Made by a program: the position numbers and the translations under genes | The notes under the pieces: generated by a model | Seen by the model: only the letters and a program-made list of their open reading frames with translations | Told to the model about the DNA's origin: nothing | The model's database searches: none | Part shown: in pieces, positions 8,152-16,423 of the stretch | Layout: each line of letters opens with the position of its first letter | Position numbering within the stretch: position 1 is the first letter of the stretch | NCBI GenBank assembly: GCA_900553365.1 | Contig: USDL01000001.1 | Coordinates: forward strand, 1-64,000 | Length of the DNA: 64,000 bases | Reading direction: 5' to 3' | From: an uncultured Clostridium sp. | GTDB taxonomy: Bacteria > Bacillota > Clostridia > TANB77 > CAG-508

Positions 8152-9882
8152 TTACTTAAAAGCAAGCTCCTCAATCTTGTCATAACGCTTATCCAAGACC
8201 ACTTCCATAAGTGCATCCCAAGGATTAGTCTTGCCACTGAGAATCATTTTCAAAGTTTGAACACTAAACCCGCTGACCATGATACCATAGTCATTCTTGG
8301 TCATAGGAAGACCATTATTAGTGTTACCATTTCCGCACACATTCCAAAAACAAATTTTTGGACACTCATAGGAAGCGTTCTTGTACTTCTGCTCAATGGA
8401 CTTAAGGAAAGCAGGAGCTTCCTTAGCAGTAGCACGAGTGCTGTTATAACCCCAATAACCATAACCACCGTAACCATTACTGCCAGTGCTAACATTACGG
8501 ATATTTACCATAGAATCCCAACCACCATCACTGATAATCAGAATATTCTTAGGCAAATCACTCTGAGGAGAATGATTCTTAATTGCAGTATCAAGAATCA
8601 GGTCAAATACTGCTTCAAGGTTGGTATTAGCAACCTCACTATGACGAGCAGCTTCTCTAAGATTTGCACACAAAGAGTCATGATTAACATTAACCATCTG
8701 AGGACGTGCAGAGAAAGTAATGTAACGACCCTTGTATGCACCCTTAGCACGCTCTGCAAAGTAAATTGCAAGAGAGTTAGCAACCTCAAGAGCAGTCATA
8801 CGAGTACGACCCACGGTAGCACCCATAGAACCAGAACCATCGGCAACAACAATAGTGGAACTATCATCGGTTACAAGATTGGAAAGAGCCTTCCACATGC
8901 CTTCAAGGGCGGCATCATAAGAATGAGGAGAAGTACCCCAATCATTCTCGCAATACTTGTGAACAATGTCACAAGGATTAGATACGGAAGAATTAATCTT
9001 TGCCTCGCCCTTAGTAAGAGCGTTCAAATAGGCACGACGGCGCTCCTCATCATTACGAAGGAAAGCCTTATTGTAATTAAGGTTTGCCTTAGAAGGAACA
9101 GTCTCGTAATCAATGCTCTGCCAATTCTGAGAAGACATCTTACGCTCAACAACATCAAGGTGCTTACGGAGAGCAGACAGCCCCTTACGATACTCACGTT
9201 CAGTCAGACCCAGCATATCCATAGTCTTAAGACCACGCTTACGAGTATCATGGCTGTGAGAAGAAGCACTATCAAGCCACTTCGCCATAAGGCTAATGGA
9301 CTTGCCCTTCTTCATATTAGCCATATCTTCCTTCCACTGCTTACGAATCAGTTCACGAACAACAGGCTTAGTAGTAGGATTATCCATGACAACATAGATA
9401 TAATCCCAACGAGAATACTCAGGAATCATAGGAATCAGGTTCGCCACAATCTGAGCACCACCATTGTTCATCATATCCTTAAGGCAAATCTGGAAAAGAC
9501 GGCGCTCACCCTGACCCTCACGGATATCGCCAGCATAGAACAGCCAACGAATAGCGAGACGAGGATTCTCACAATAAGCTGCACGGAACTTCTTCACAAT
9601 ATCACCATCGGGCAGGCTACGAAGAGCAGAGATGGAAGTGTTGATGTCAAGAAGAGCAGAACCAGAGGACTTGTAGGCAATAGCACCATTAGAAGTGTAC
9701 TGCTTATCAGCAGGAAGAGAAGGAATTGCAACCTGAGTGTAGTAGCCCTTGGCAGTATTCTCAACCTTGTCCATGAAAGAAGCCTTACGGCTAACTCGAT
9801 TGGACTTAGTAACAGGCTTTTCAGGCTTAGGAGCCCAAGCCTTAGTGTTATTCTTCTTGTTAGGATTGTTGTAGTTATACAT
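8152..9882 (-). CDS. Ro60/TROVE-like von Willebrand A protein (DUF2828 family)
   Basis: 576 residues. The N-terminal two thirds are helical (residues about 60-310, with GDIREGQGERRLF and RWDYIYVVMD), like the HEAT-type ring of TROVE proteins. The C-terminus is a vWA domain with a MIDAS site: VADGSGSM near 345 and ISDGGWDS near 450. This composition matches DUF2828 and Ro60, which bind structured or defective non-coding RNA. Third positions are much richer in C and G than in the neighbours, suggesting selection for high expression. The ATG follows AAAGGAG. Its 5' leader is a copy of the ACAGCAA RNA element found eleven times in the window. Confidence 0.85.
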   Translation of the reverse strand: MYNYNNPNKKNNTKAWAPKPEKPVTKSNRVSRKASFMDKVENTAKGYYTQVAIPSLPADKQYTSNGAIAYKSSGSALLDINTSISALRSLPDGDIVKKFRAAYCENPRLAIRWLFYAGDIREGQGERRLFQICLKDMMNNGGAQIVANLIPMIPEYSRWDYIYVVMDNPTTKPVVRELIRKQWKEDMANMKKGKSISLMAKWLDSASSHSHDTRKRGLKTMDMLGLTEREYRKGLSALRKHLDVVERKMSSQNWQSIDYETVPSKANLNYNKAFLRNDEERRRAYLNALTKGEAKINSSVSNPCDIVHKYCENDWGTSPHSYDAALEGMWKALSNLVTDDSSTIVVADGSGSMGATVGRTRMTALEVANSLAIYFAERAKGAYKGRYITFSARPQMVNVNHDSLCANLREAARHSEVANTNLEAVFDLILDTAIKNHSPQSDLPKNILIISDGGWDSMVNIRNVSTGSNGYGGYGYWGYNSTRATAKEAPAFLKSIEQKYKNASYECPKICFWNVCGNGNTNNGLPMTKNDYGIMVSGFSVQTLKMILSGKTNPWDALMEVVLDKRYDKIEELAFK

Positions 9883-9904
9883 AATTTTCTCCTTTTATAA
9901 AGGA

Positions 9905-9966
9905 CTAGACTCTTTTTGTCCTTTTTCAAAATAAAAGTTTTTTGTAGTTTGCTGTGAGAGTCTAAC
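9905..9966 (-). ncRNA. ACAGCAA element a (leader of DUF2828 gene)
   Basis: 5' arm GTTAGACTCT then CACAGCAA; 3' arm AGAGTCTAGTC. It is the only copy outside the tRNA island, lying between the promoter at 9984-10012 and the ribosome site of the DUF2828 gene. It holds no tRNA-like domain. Confidence 0.75.
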
Positions 9967-9983
9967 TACTTATGACAATAGAT

Positions 9984-10012
9984 ACTATAACAGATGTATC
10001 TTAGTTTGTCAA
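9984..10012 (-). promoter_or_regulatory. sigma70-type promoter
   Basis: TTGACA, 17-bp spacer, TATAGT. Drives the DUF2828 gene through element a. The TAA of the upstream gene (10001-10003) lies in the spacer. Confidence 0.9.
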
Positions 10013-10471
10013 GAGGTTATTAGAATTATTTTCGTCTTTTCCTAATTTTTTTTCGAAATTGTTTATAAAAAGCTGTTTAGCATTTTGAGCTTTATAGCAA
10101 ATATCATTAGTAATAGCATCTTCTATTCCTTGAAACAATGAAACAAGGGGACATAAAAGTTCTCTTTCATCTTCATTATCTGCTAAAGCATCTCTACTTT
10201 TTGCAATAGAAGTAAGCTCTCTTATAATAATATCTTTTGTTTTAAATTCTAATTTTGTAGTAATTTCACCATCAGATTTGTCAGCAAGTTTTTCAAATTG
10301 CTCTTTAGATAGGTATTTTTTATTTATTGTTACCCAAACCTAAATTTCTCCATTAGTGTCTACTAAAATTGGAATATCTGTTCTATCTTCTGCTCGATTT
10401 GCTAATTTTCTTATCCAAGTCTAATAAGCTTTCTATCCCTCTTGAGTCTAAAGCCAATTAATATCAACCAT
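10001..10471 (-). CDS. unknown protein, four in-frame TAG (Gln)
   Basis: 156 residues, invisible under the standard code. The N-terminus reads MVDINWL-Q-TQEG-Q-KAY-Q-TW with TAG at each set-off Q, and EI-Q-VWV follows near residue 43. Lys/Glu-rich helices make up the rest. The ATG at 10469-10471 is preceded by AGAGGG within a triple GGGTATAA repeat. No family recognised. Confidence 0.72.
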
Positions 10472-10472
10472 A

Positions 10473-10500
10473 TTATACCCTCTTATACCCAATTATACCC
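10473..10500 (-). repeat. three GGGTATAA repeats at exact 10-bp steps
   Basis: Copies at 10473-10480, 10483-10490 and 10493-10500, immediately before the start codon of the 10001-10471 gene. The spacing is one DNA helical turn. The last copy includes the likely ribosome site. Possible operator. Confidence 0.6.
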
Positions 10501-10876
10501 TTATTCAGATTTTAAAACAGAAATTTTAATTCCACCTTCCTCGAATTCATACTTAGCACGAGGAATTTTTTACTTTTAAAGTACCAGCTTCTTCATTAGA
10601 ATCCTGATTTACAATAAGTAGAGTAAAATTTAAGTTAACTGTATCATCAAAATTTTTCTCCATGTTAAATTCTTTTGGCTCAAATTTAACAAACATCTTA
10701 GATTTTTCAGAGCGAGAAAAATTTAAACTAAAATCAGATGCGTTATTCAACTGATAGGAGTTGTGCTTCAAACATGCAGTTAAGCCACAATATCCTCTAA
10801 TATTGGCATATTCACAGGAAATGCCTTTTTCATTACAATATCCTTTAACGGGACAATAATCTCCTGTGTTATTCAT
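10501..10876 (-). pseudogene. Cys-containing protein, frameshifted near the C-terminus
   Basis: The in-frame product is 107 residues (10553-10876) with an N-terminal CxxxxYC...CxY cluster that may bind zinc. After LKVK it leaves frame at a run of six A (10566-10571). With one A fewer the frame continues IPRAKYEFEEGGIKISVL to a TAA at 10501-10503, a sensible beta-strand ending. Either the gene is slightly truncated, the run is slippery, or the base is a sequencing error. The ATG at 10874-10876 has a weak ribosome site (AAGGGG). Confidence 0.55.
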
Positions 10877-10878
10877 TA

Positions 10879-11463
10879 TTAATTCCCCTTAAAGTAATAT
10901 TCGAAATGCTCTCTATCCCAAAGAGGATGTTTAACATTTTTTTCAGTATGCCAATCATAATATTCACCATTTTCATCTACATCAGCAACATAACAATCAT
11001 CATCGGGTTCACAACCATTATCATTGCCAGTATAAATACAACTTTTGGGGTCAAAAAGAAAACGCTTTAACTTGTCATCATCTTCAAGAATTTCATTAAT
11101 GAAGGGAACAAGTTCTCCTGCATGGTCTACAGAACCGCTACAATTCCAAAATTCCCAATCACTATATTTACTTTTCTCTCTTTTATAGGAAGGAACAAAA
11201 ATTTTAATCTTAAAATCTTCTTCAAGTTTACGCTTAAAATCTTTTGCTTGAGCAAACATATCACAATTAAGCATTGCAGTATAAAGATAAGAAGCCTTAT
11301 CTTCCGTGGAAGAGTAGCAGCGTGTGTCCCAACCATAATCTTCATCCGCATTAAAATTTAAATAAGTTGGAATATGTTCTGGACCATAATTATCCTTTGA
11401 AATAACAAGAGAATGACAAGAACTTGAATTAGTTTCAAATACATTCTTACGAATTTGTTTCAT
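10879..11463 (-). CDS. MKQIR...NSSS-family protein 1
   Basis: 194 residues. It starts MKQIRKNVFETNSSSCHSL, the same 19-residue opening as the products at 14938, 15782 and 17566. The body is acidic with several Asp/Tyr clusters and differs from the others. I chose the ATG at 11461-11463, with GGAGG eight bases away, rather than the upstream start in frame. Overlaps the radical SAM gene by 17 bases. Function unknown. Confidence 0.78.
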   Translation of the reverse strand: MKQIRKNVFETNSSSCHSLVISKDNYGPEHIPTYLNFNADEDYGWDTRCYSSTEDKASYLYTAMLNCDMFAQAKDFKRKLEEDFKIKIFVPSYKREKSKYSDWEFWNCSGSVDHAGELVPFINEILEDDDKLKRFLFDPKSCIYTGNDNGCEPDDDCYVADVDENGEYYDWHTEKNVKHPLWDREHFEYYFKGN

Positions 11464-12406
11464 TGTTATTTCCTCCATTCAAATCTCTCAAGAACTGATA
11501 CATTTCAGTAACAGTCTTATTGCCAACATCATAACGATGATTTACATCACAAGAATTTTGAGCATACTGCATTTCAACTCCATCAATATACATAGAAGCA
11601 CTGGACATATTGCCATAATCTTCTCCCATGTACATAGTATTCCAATCTTCCTCAGACATAAGACGCTTAGGCTCAAGCTGTTTAATAGCAAGATTGTCAA
11701 AACTAATAACAGAGAACCACTTTTCATCAATCATGCGACCAAGATTGTCATAGATTGCCTTCTGCTTATTTGCTACAAGTTCTTTAGCCCAATCTTCCTT
11801 AATATACTCTTCGCCACGACGAACTGTCTTGTAGCCAAGAATAAGAATCTTAAGCCCACGATTCTTAAGAGCACGAAGAGTATCCATCGTCACAATACCA
11901 TTAATGACATGGAGAACAAGATTGGGATACTTAGAAATAGTCTTAAGAAACTGCGGCTGAAGAGGGTCAACAAGAGAGACACCAATACCATAGATGAGCT
12001 TTTCATTAACAAGCTGTTCAATAAGCTCCTGATTCTTCATGAAAGCGAACTGATGAACAGTCATATTAGGAATAAGATTCAATTCCTTACACTTGCGAAG
12101 GAAAGGAATCAAGTCAGGATGAGAAAGGGGGTCTCCACCTCCAATTGCAAGCTCTGTGTATTCATGGAAACTTTCAAGAACCTTGATACCCTGTTCACCA
12201 AGAATATCACCATGTTTACCATTTGGGGTGCTATTTTCATGGCAAAAACTACAACCCTGTGCGCAATTGTTAGTAATTTTATAATCACAGCACTCTGGAA
12301 AATCAGCCTTGAAAAAGCTATCATCATTTTCTCTGATTTTAGTTCCATTTGCCAAGTCGATGGAAACCATATAGTTGCCATTCTGATAAGTCTTAATATT
12401 GCTCAT
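11447..12406 (-). CDS. radical SAM protein
   Basis: 319 residues. CAQGCSFCH near residue 45 is the CxxxCxxC-type cysteine triad that holds the [4Fe-4S] cluster. AIGGGDPLSHPDL (about 90) is the GGE-like SAM-contacting segment, with further beta/alpha repeats of a partial TIM barrel. There is no clear SPASM domain. The ATG at 12404-12406 follows GAGGT and overlaps the upstream stop. Base composition is less AT-rich than the small genes around it. Substrate unknown. Confidence 0.85.
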   Translation of the reverse strand: MSNIKTYQNGNYMVSIDLANGTKIRENDDSFFKADFPECCDYKITNNCAQGCSFCHENSTPNGKHGDILGEQGIKVLESFHEYTELAIGGGDPLSHPDLIPFLRKCKELNLIPNMTVHQFAFMKNQELIEQLVNEKLIYGIGVSLVDPLQPQFLKTISKYPNLVLHVINGIVTMDTLRALKNRGLKILILGYKTVRRGEEYIKEDWAKELVANKQKAIYDNLGRMIDEKWFSVISFDNLAIKQLEPKRLMSEEDWNTMYMGEDYGNMSSASMYIDGVEMQYAQNSCDVNHRYDVGNKTVTEMYQFLRDLNGGNNNETNS

Positions 12407-12666
12407 TAGTCCATTACCTCTCTTCTCATATCTTCTTCCTTTTCCCAAACCTCTTCAATTGCAGGATAAACAACAGAAGAAGTCATTTTGTGATTACACT
12501 TGGGACATACATATTCATAAATGGGCGGATAAGTAGCATAAGTCATTTCACCTATCTTCATCTCAACATCACAATCACTGCAATAAATACGATGAACCTT
12601 ACGATACTTAAGAAATTCTTTCGTTACACGTTCATTATATAACTTAACTCCATTATTATTAGTCAT
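12406..12666 (-). CDS. small zinc-ribbon protein
   Basis: 86 residues. CSDC near residue 30 and CPKC near residue 55 form a four-Cys zinc ribbon. The C-terminus is a charged helix. It lies between the radical SAM gene and the 12663 gene with 1-4 base overlaps. Confidence 0.75.
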   Translation of the reverse strand: MTNNNGVKLYNERVTKEFLKYRKVHRIYCSDCDVEMKIGEMTYATYPPIYEYVCPKCNHKMTSSVVYPAIEEVWEKEEDMRREVMD

Positions 12667-13169
12667 TTTTTATTCCTTTTTGACGGCTTTTTATAAACCT
12701 TGTTATTAACTACTTCAATATATCCAAAATCCCAAGGTACTTCTCCTTGATATTCAATAATTCCATTAGCAACATATCCATTAGGTGCAAGAAAATTATC
12801 AATGAGATATTTCAACCAATCAATATAGTTGTAAAACTTTTCTGCTTCATTCCAAACAAGTTTGTTTTCATCATTAATAATCCATTTACACCAAAGACTA
12901 GCTTGAGTGTAAGGAGGATAGTTGTTGTCAATAACAGAATCATCAAATTCCTGCCCAGCAAATCCCAAACCTCCAATGAAATATTCTCCCTCTTCACCCA
13001 AATTTCCGTTATAGCAAAGATTTTTCCAGTCTGGAAACACTTCTTTAATCTTTTCATTATCTCGCTTCATACGGCGAGTATAACTAAATTTATTAATGTA
13101 CTCTTTAAGTTCAGAAGAAACAGGTCTATCAAAAGAAATTGCTCCATTAAATTCAGTAGTATACCCCAT
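12663..13169 (-). CDS. conserved phage protein of unknown function
   Basis: 168 residues beginning MGYTTEFNGAISFDRP. The opening, EYFIGGLGFAGQEFDDS, PPYTQASLWCKW and the FYNYIDWLKYLIDNFLAP block are familiar from many unrelated phages as a conserved hypothetical protein. Soluble, aromatic-rich. I know no function for the family. Confidence 0.8.
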   Translation of the reverse strand: MGYTTEFNGAISFDRPVSSELKEYINKFSYTRRMKRDNEKIKEVFPDWKNLCYNGNLGEEGEYFIGGLGFAGQEFDDSVIDNNYPPYTQASLWCKWIINDENKLVWNEAEKFYNYIDWLKYLIDNFLAPNGYVANGIIEYQGEVPWDFGYIEVVNNKVYKKPSKRNKK

Positions 13170-13184
13170 AATTAACTCCCCTTT

Positions 13185-13358
13185 TTAGTGTTCAACACGA
13201 GGGTTATCCTCCATATACTTCTTTACTTTGTCACCATCATAACGAGAGGGACAAGCATTACAAAGGTAAGAACCATAATATTCACAAGCATGAACCTCTT
13301 CCTGAGACTTTGGAGCAGACTCACAATTTAGATGGTCATATGCACAATAAATCTTCAT
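13185..13358 (-). CDS. small Cys-rich protein
   Basis: 57 residues starting MKIYCAYDHLNCESA, with six Cys including CEYY...CNAC, probably one zinc site. The ATG is at 13356-13358 after AAATAAAA, with no strong ribosome site seen. It follows the 13361 gene by two bases, so it may be translationally coupled. Confidence 0.62.
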   Translation of the reverse strand: MKIYCAYDHLNCESAPKSQEEVHACEYYGSYLCNACPSRYDGDKVKKYMEDNPRVEH

Positions 13359-13360
13359 TT

Positions 13361-13714
13361 TTATTCATTTCCTTTCTCTCTAACAATATAAATGTCATTC
13401 CCTTTATCTTCAAGAATCTCATAATTCTTTATAAAATCTAAAGGAATTTCTTCTTTTAATTGTACCATATATCTTTCTTCATAGGTTGGAAAGAAAGCCA
13501 TCTTAAACATCTTACCAGCAACCAAACTAAGTAAAATAACACCTATAGCACTAACAAGAGCTACCCAACCCAATTTGTTTTTAACACAGTAGCCAAAGCA
13601 ATAAAATACAACTAAGGCGAAACCTATAAAAAGAATCCCAACAAAAATTAGTTCGTCAAATTCAGGAGATGTTCTGACCATTTCGGAAGTTAAAACTTCA
13701 ATACCGTTAATCAT
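13361..13714 (-). CDS. tandem membrane paralogue 4
   Basis: 117 residues. Opens MINGIEVLTSE, then two transmembrane helices (about 20-42 and 48-68), then a soluble tail with YEERYMVQL and DIYIVREKGNE. Shares opening, layout and tail motif with the three genes upstream. Start overlaps the previous stop. Confidence 0.75.
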   Translation of the reverse strand: MINGIEVLTSEMVRTSPEFDELIFVGILFIGFALVVFYCFGYCVKNKLGWVALVSAIGVILLSLVAGKMFKMAFFPTYEERYMVQLKEEIPLDFIKNYEILEDKGNDIYIVREKGNE

Positions 13715-14066
13715 TTGTATTCCTCTCTTTAATTATATAGACATTATTATCTTTTCGTTCTACAATATCATATTTGTCAATAAACTCAGAAGAAATTTTA
13801 TCGTCTAACTGAACAAGATATCGTTTTTCATACCTTGGATTAAAAGCGTCATTGAAACACATAAAGGAAACAATACCTAAACAAAGACCCATAGATAAAC
13901 AAAAGAAAAATGCTCCCCATGCTTCTTCTTCCTTAACCCAAGAAATTAATACAACAATTGTACCAATACAACCAATTGCTCCAACAATAGCAGAAATTAA
14001 ATTACTTAAAAAACCACCAGAAATACAAATAGTTTCAGTAGTAATTAGATTAACACCATCAATCAT
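13707..14066 (-). CDS. tandem membrane paralogue 3
   Basis: 119 residues. Opens MIDGVNLITTE, two hydrophobic helices, tail YEKRYLVQLDDKI...NNVYIIKERN. Closest to paralogue 4. Overlaps its neighbours by eight bases on either side. Confidence 0.75.
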   Translation of the reverse strand: MIDGVNLITTETICISGGFLSNLISAIVGAIGCIGTIVVLISWVKEEEAWGAFFFCLSMGLCLGIVSFMCFNDAFNPRYEKRYLVQLDDKISSEFIDKYDIVERKDNNVYIIKERNTND

Positions 14067-14445
14067 CTTTGTCAGCCCTTTCTTTTAATGTGTAAATTTT
14101 TCCTTCTCTAGAAATGACATAATTTTCTTCAAGTTTTTCATAATCGGTTAAAGAAAAATGGTCGGGGTCAGTAAATCTAACTTCATAAGAAATAATTTCA
14201 ACTGGATGCTTCATTGCATAAACATTGAATCCTGCAATCCCGCAAAAAATAATTGTTGCTGCAATAATAGCACCAAATCCATCCATTGACCCGCATCTTT
14301 TAATCCAATCTGCAATAAAAACGCATATACAAGCAATTCCACAAAGCACAACAATAATAGAACAAATAAGAACAAAAAGGTCTCCATCCTTTGTAGTTAC
14401 AACTGTATTAAGAATTTCAATAGCTGGATTATTTTCAATCGACAT
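14059..14445 (-). CDS. tandem membrane paralogue 2
   Basis: 128 residues. The most diverged of the four: opens MSIENNPAIEILNTVVTT, two hydrophobic helices, tail KIYTLKERADKDD. Same soluble-tail arrangement. Confidence 0.72.
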   Translation of the reverse strand: MSIENNPAIEILNTVVTTKDGDLFVLICSIIVVLCGIACICVFIADWIKRCGSMDGFGAIIAATIIFCGIAGFNVYAMKHPVEIISYEVRFTDPDHFSLTDYEKLEENYVISREGKIYTLKERADKDD

Positions 14446-14833
14446 TTTCTTTCTCCCTAATTACATAAGTGTTATCTTTTTCATTGTATTCAAGAACTTT
14501 ATATTTTTTAGTAAATTCATTGTAGCTAACTTCATCGGAAATTGTTGCGGTATACTTTGTGTTATAAACTGGATTAAAAAAACAATCATTAAGAGCTTTG
14601 CTTACAATAACAGAAGAAAAGAATAAGCAAACTCCTAAAATAACAATATTTAAACTGTTAAAAACAATTTTAAAGAGTTTGTGCGAAGTAGATTTTGTAA
14701 TTTCAAAACCAGCTTTTAGAAGTTGGATTGAACAAAACATTAAAACACAAGCAACTCCACAAATAAAAATAAAAAGAGGAACATCTACATCTTTAGTTAC
14801 TTCTGTACTAATAATATTAATTCCTTCGAGCAT
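14435..14833 (-). CDS. tandem membrane paralogue 1
   Basis: 132 residues. Opens MLEGINIISTE, two hydrophobic helices with a basic loop between, tail YNTKYTATI...NTYVIREKEN. First gene of the unit: the ATG at 14831-14833 follows AAAGGAG and the promoter at 14860-14888. Confidence 0.75.
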   Translation of the reverse strand: MLEGINIISTEVTKDVDVPLFIFICGVACVLMFCSIQLLKAGFEITKSTSHKLFKIVFNSLNIVILGVCLFFSSVIVSKALNDCFFNPVYNTKYTATISDEVSYNEFTKKYKVLEYNEKDNTYVIREKENVD

Positions 14834-14859
14834 AATTACATCTCCTTTCGAGTAATTAA

Positions 14860-14888
14860 ATTATACCGCACAAAAACAAATAAGTCAA
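14860..14888 (-). promoter_or_regulatory. sigma70-type promoter inside a hairpin
   Basis: TTGACT, 17-bp spacer, TATAAT. The -35 box is the 3' arm of a perfect 12-bp inverted repeat (14881-14919) that also looks like the terminator of the upstream gene. Confidence 0.85.
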
Positions 14889-14919
14889 GGAGTTAATAAA
14901 AAATATTCTCCTTGACTTA
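14881..14919 (-). terminator. hairpin fused to the promoter
   Basis: TAAGTCAAGGAG, 15-nt T-rich loop, CTCCTTGACTTA. It lies directly downstream of the 14938-15375 gene, with no long T run after the stem. Confidence 0.55.
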
Positions 14920-14937
14920 TTAAAGTTTCTTAGTTAT

Positions 14938-15375
14938 TTAGTTATAACCATAAGCACAAGTAATAACAAGCTTGTCTCCACTAGGGGAAGTATAGTGAGA
15001 AGTTTCGGTTTCAAGCCCCCCGTTACTACAATCTTGCATAAATTCTTGATAGGTCAAACCATCCTCTTCAAAAGAAAAGCTCTTTTCCTGTCTGCGTTGC
15101 TGGGCAATATAATTATAAGTATACTCGTCTCTTTCTGCCTCTGTAAGTTCAGACCAGTCTTTATAGTACTTCCCTTTATATGTGTTATATCTTTCTTCGG
15201 CTTCTACTTTATTTTGCTTAGTAATATTAATGGAGTTTTTAATAAAAGTTTCATTCCATTTGTTAAAAAGCATTTTACCTTCTTGCCATTTTTTATACTC
15301 ATCCTCGGTACAAATAGCAAGAGTGTGAGTAGAAGAAGAATTCGTTTCAAATACATTTTTACGAATTTGCTTCAT
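14938..15375 (-). CDS. MKQIR...NSSS-family protein 2
   Basis: 145 residues starting MKQIRKNVFETNSSSTHTL. The body is charged and Tyr/Glu-rich (KGKYYKDWSELTEAERDEY). The start codon directly abuts the TAA of the upstream gene. No known domain. Confidence 0.75.
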   Translation of the reverse strand: MKQIRKNVFETNSSSTHTLAICTEDEYKKWQEGKMLFNKWNETFIKNSINITKQNKVEAEERYNTYKGKYYKDWSELTEAERDEYTYNYIAQQRRQEKSFSFEEDGLTYQEFMQDCSNGGLETETSHYTSPSGDKLVITCAYGYN

Positions 15376-15774
15376 TTAATTTACCTCTTTTAAAATTTTA
15401 GCTTCTATCAATTTACTCATTTGATTTTCATATTTCTTAATAATCATATCAAGAAAAGGAAAACTATGTCCGCTATCTTGAGCTCTGAAAAAAGCATAGT
15501 ACGGTTGACCAAAATCATCATCAATAACTTCAAGATTATCAAAATCATTCCAAGATTTAAGGTCATAAATGTCAATCGCTACATCAAAACTAAATTCATA
15601 CGAAATTCTTTCTTTTTCGGAGTTAAAAAGACAAAAATGATAAGTCATCCAATAATGACTCAACTTTTCAGGTTCTCTCCAAAATCCCTTTTTGAACCCT
15701 GTATTAGTAAGGAGACTAATTTGTTCCCCTGTAGTCAAAGAAAGAAAATAATCAGATAATTCATAGCGCTTCAT
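15376..15774 (-). CDS. unknown protein
   Basis: 132 residues, starting MKRYELSDYFLSL. I chose the ATG at 15772-15774 with GAGGA 11 bases upstream; an in-frame ATG six codons earlier is possible. Mixed alpha/beta, aromatic-rich, no recognised motif. Sits between two MKQIR-family genes. Confidence 0.65.
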   Translation of the reverse strand: MKRYELSDYFLSLTTGEQISLLTNTGFKKGFWREPEKLSHYWMTYHFCLFNSEKERISYEFSFDVAIDIYDLKSWNDFDNLEVIDDDFGQPYYAFFRAQDSGHSFPFLDMIIKKYENQMSKLIEAKILKEVN

Positions 15775-15781
15775 TTTGTGC

Positions 15782-16414
15782 TTAGTCCTCATGTTTGGAG
15801 TCTGCATCTTTTTTCTCCTTTTCCAGTTGAGCTAAATATTGCTCACGCCATTCTGCTTCGGATTCTTCATAGCTATCGTGAATAATTTTTTTTACATCAA
15901 CCAAACCAGAATCTTTAATATTAGACCAGACACAATATTCGTCTCCATCCACAACTACAATATATCTCTTATTAGTTAAAAATTCCTCAAGAGATACATT
16001 ATAATACTTAAGCCATCCCTCAATTTGATAGTCATCAGTGCCACCATAATTAGGGACAGGGCTTTTTGCTTCTACATAATCTTTAACTTCTGAATCCCAA
16101 ACGTAATCTTTGGTATCAAATTCAAAGTCTACAAATCCATCCACATACTTACAACAAAGTTCTCTACACTGGTCTACAAGATTGCCATTAGAAGATGCAA
16201 TAGCATATCTCAGCTTATCCTTAAAAGTTACAAGCATGTTAAAGGGAGAACGATAAAATTCAAGAGAAGATTCCCATAGTCTTACGATACCATCAGTTCT
16301 ATAAAAATTTTTATTAATTTCTTCTCTGGTATAGTGTTCATCATCAGTCGTAATTACGAGAGAATGACTTGAGCTACTATTAGTTTCAAAAACATTACGT
16401 CTAATCTGTTTCAT
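15782..16414 (-). CDS. MKQIR...NSSS-family protein 3
   Basis: 210 residues starting MKQIRRNVFETNSSSSHSL. The longest of the four paralogues. A central YIVVVDGDEYCVW strand precedes a Glu-rich C-terminal helix. The ATG follows AAGGAG. Function unknown. Confidence 0.77.
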   Translation of the reverse strand: MKQIRRNVFETNSSSSHSLVITTDDEHYTREEINKNFYRTDGIVRLWESSLEFYRSPFNMLVTFKDKLRYAIASSNGNLVDQCRELCCKYVDGFVDFEFDTKDYVWDSEVKDYVEAKSPVPNYGGTDDYQIEGWLKYYNVSLEEFLTNKRYIVVVDGDEYCVWSNIKDSGLVDVKKIIHDSYEESEAEWREQYLAQLEKEKKDADSKHED

Positions 16415-16423
16415 ATTATCTCC

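Noticed and set aside
8257..9900. A 547-codon open frame on the plus strand
   Set aside because: It is the antisense of the DUF2828 gene, kept open by that gene's biased codons; the translation has no domain sense and no ribosome site.
11537..12409. A 290-codon plus-strand frame
   Set aside because: Antisense of the radical SAM gene; low-complexity translation.
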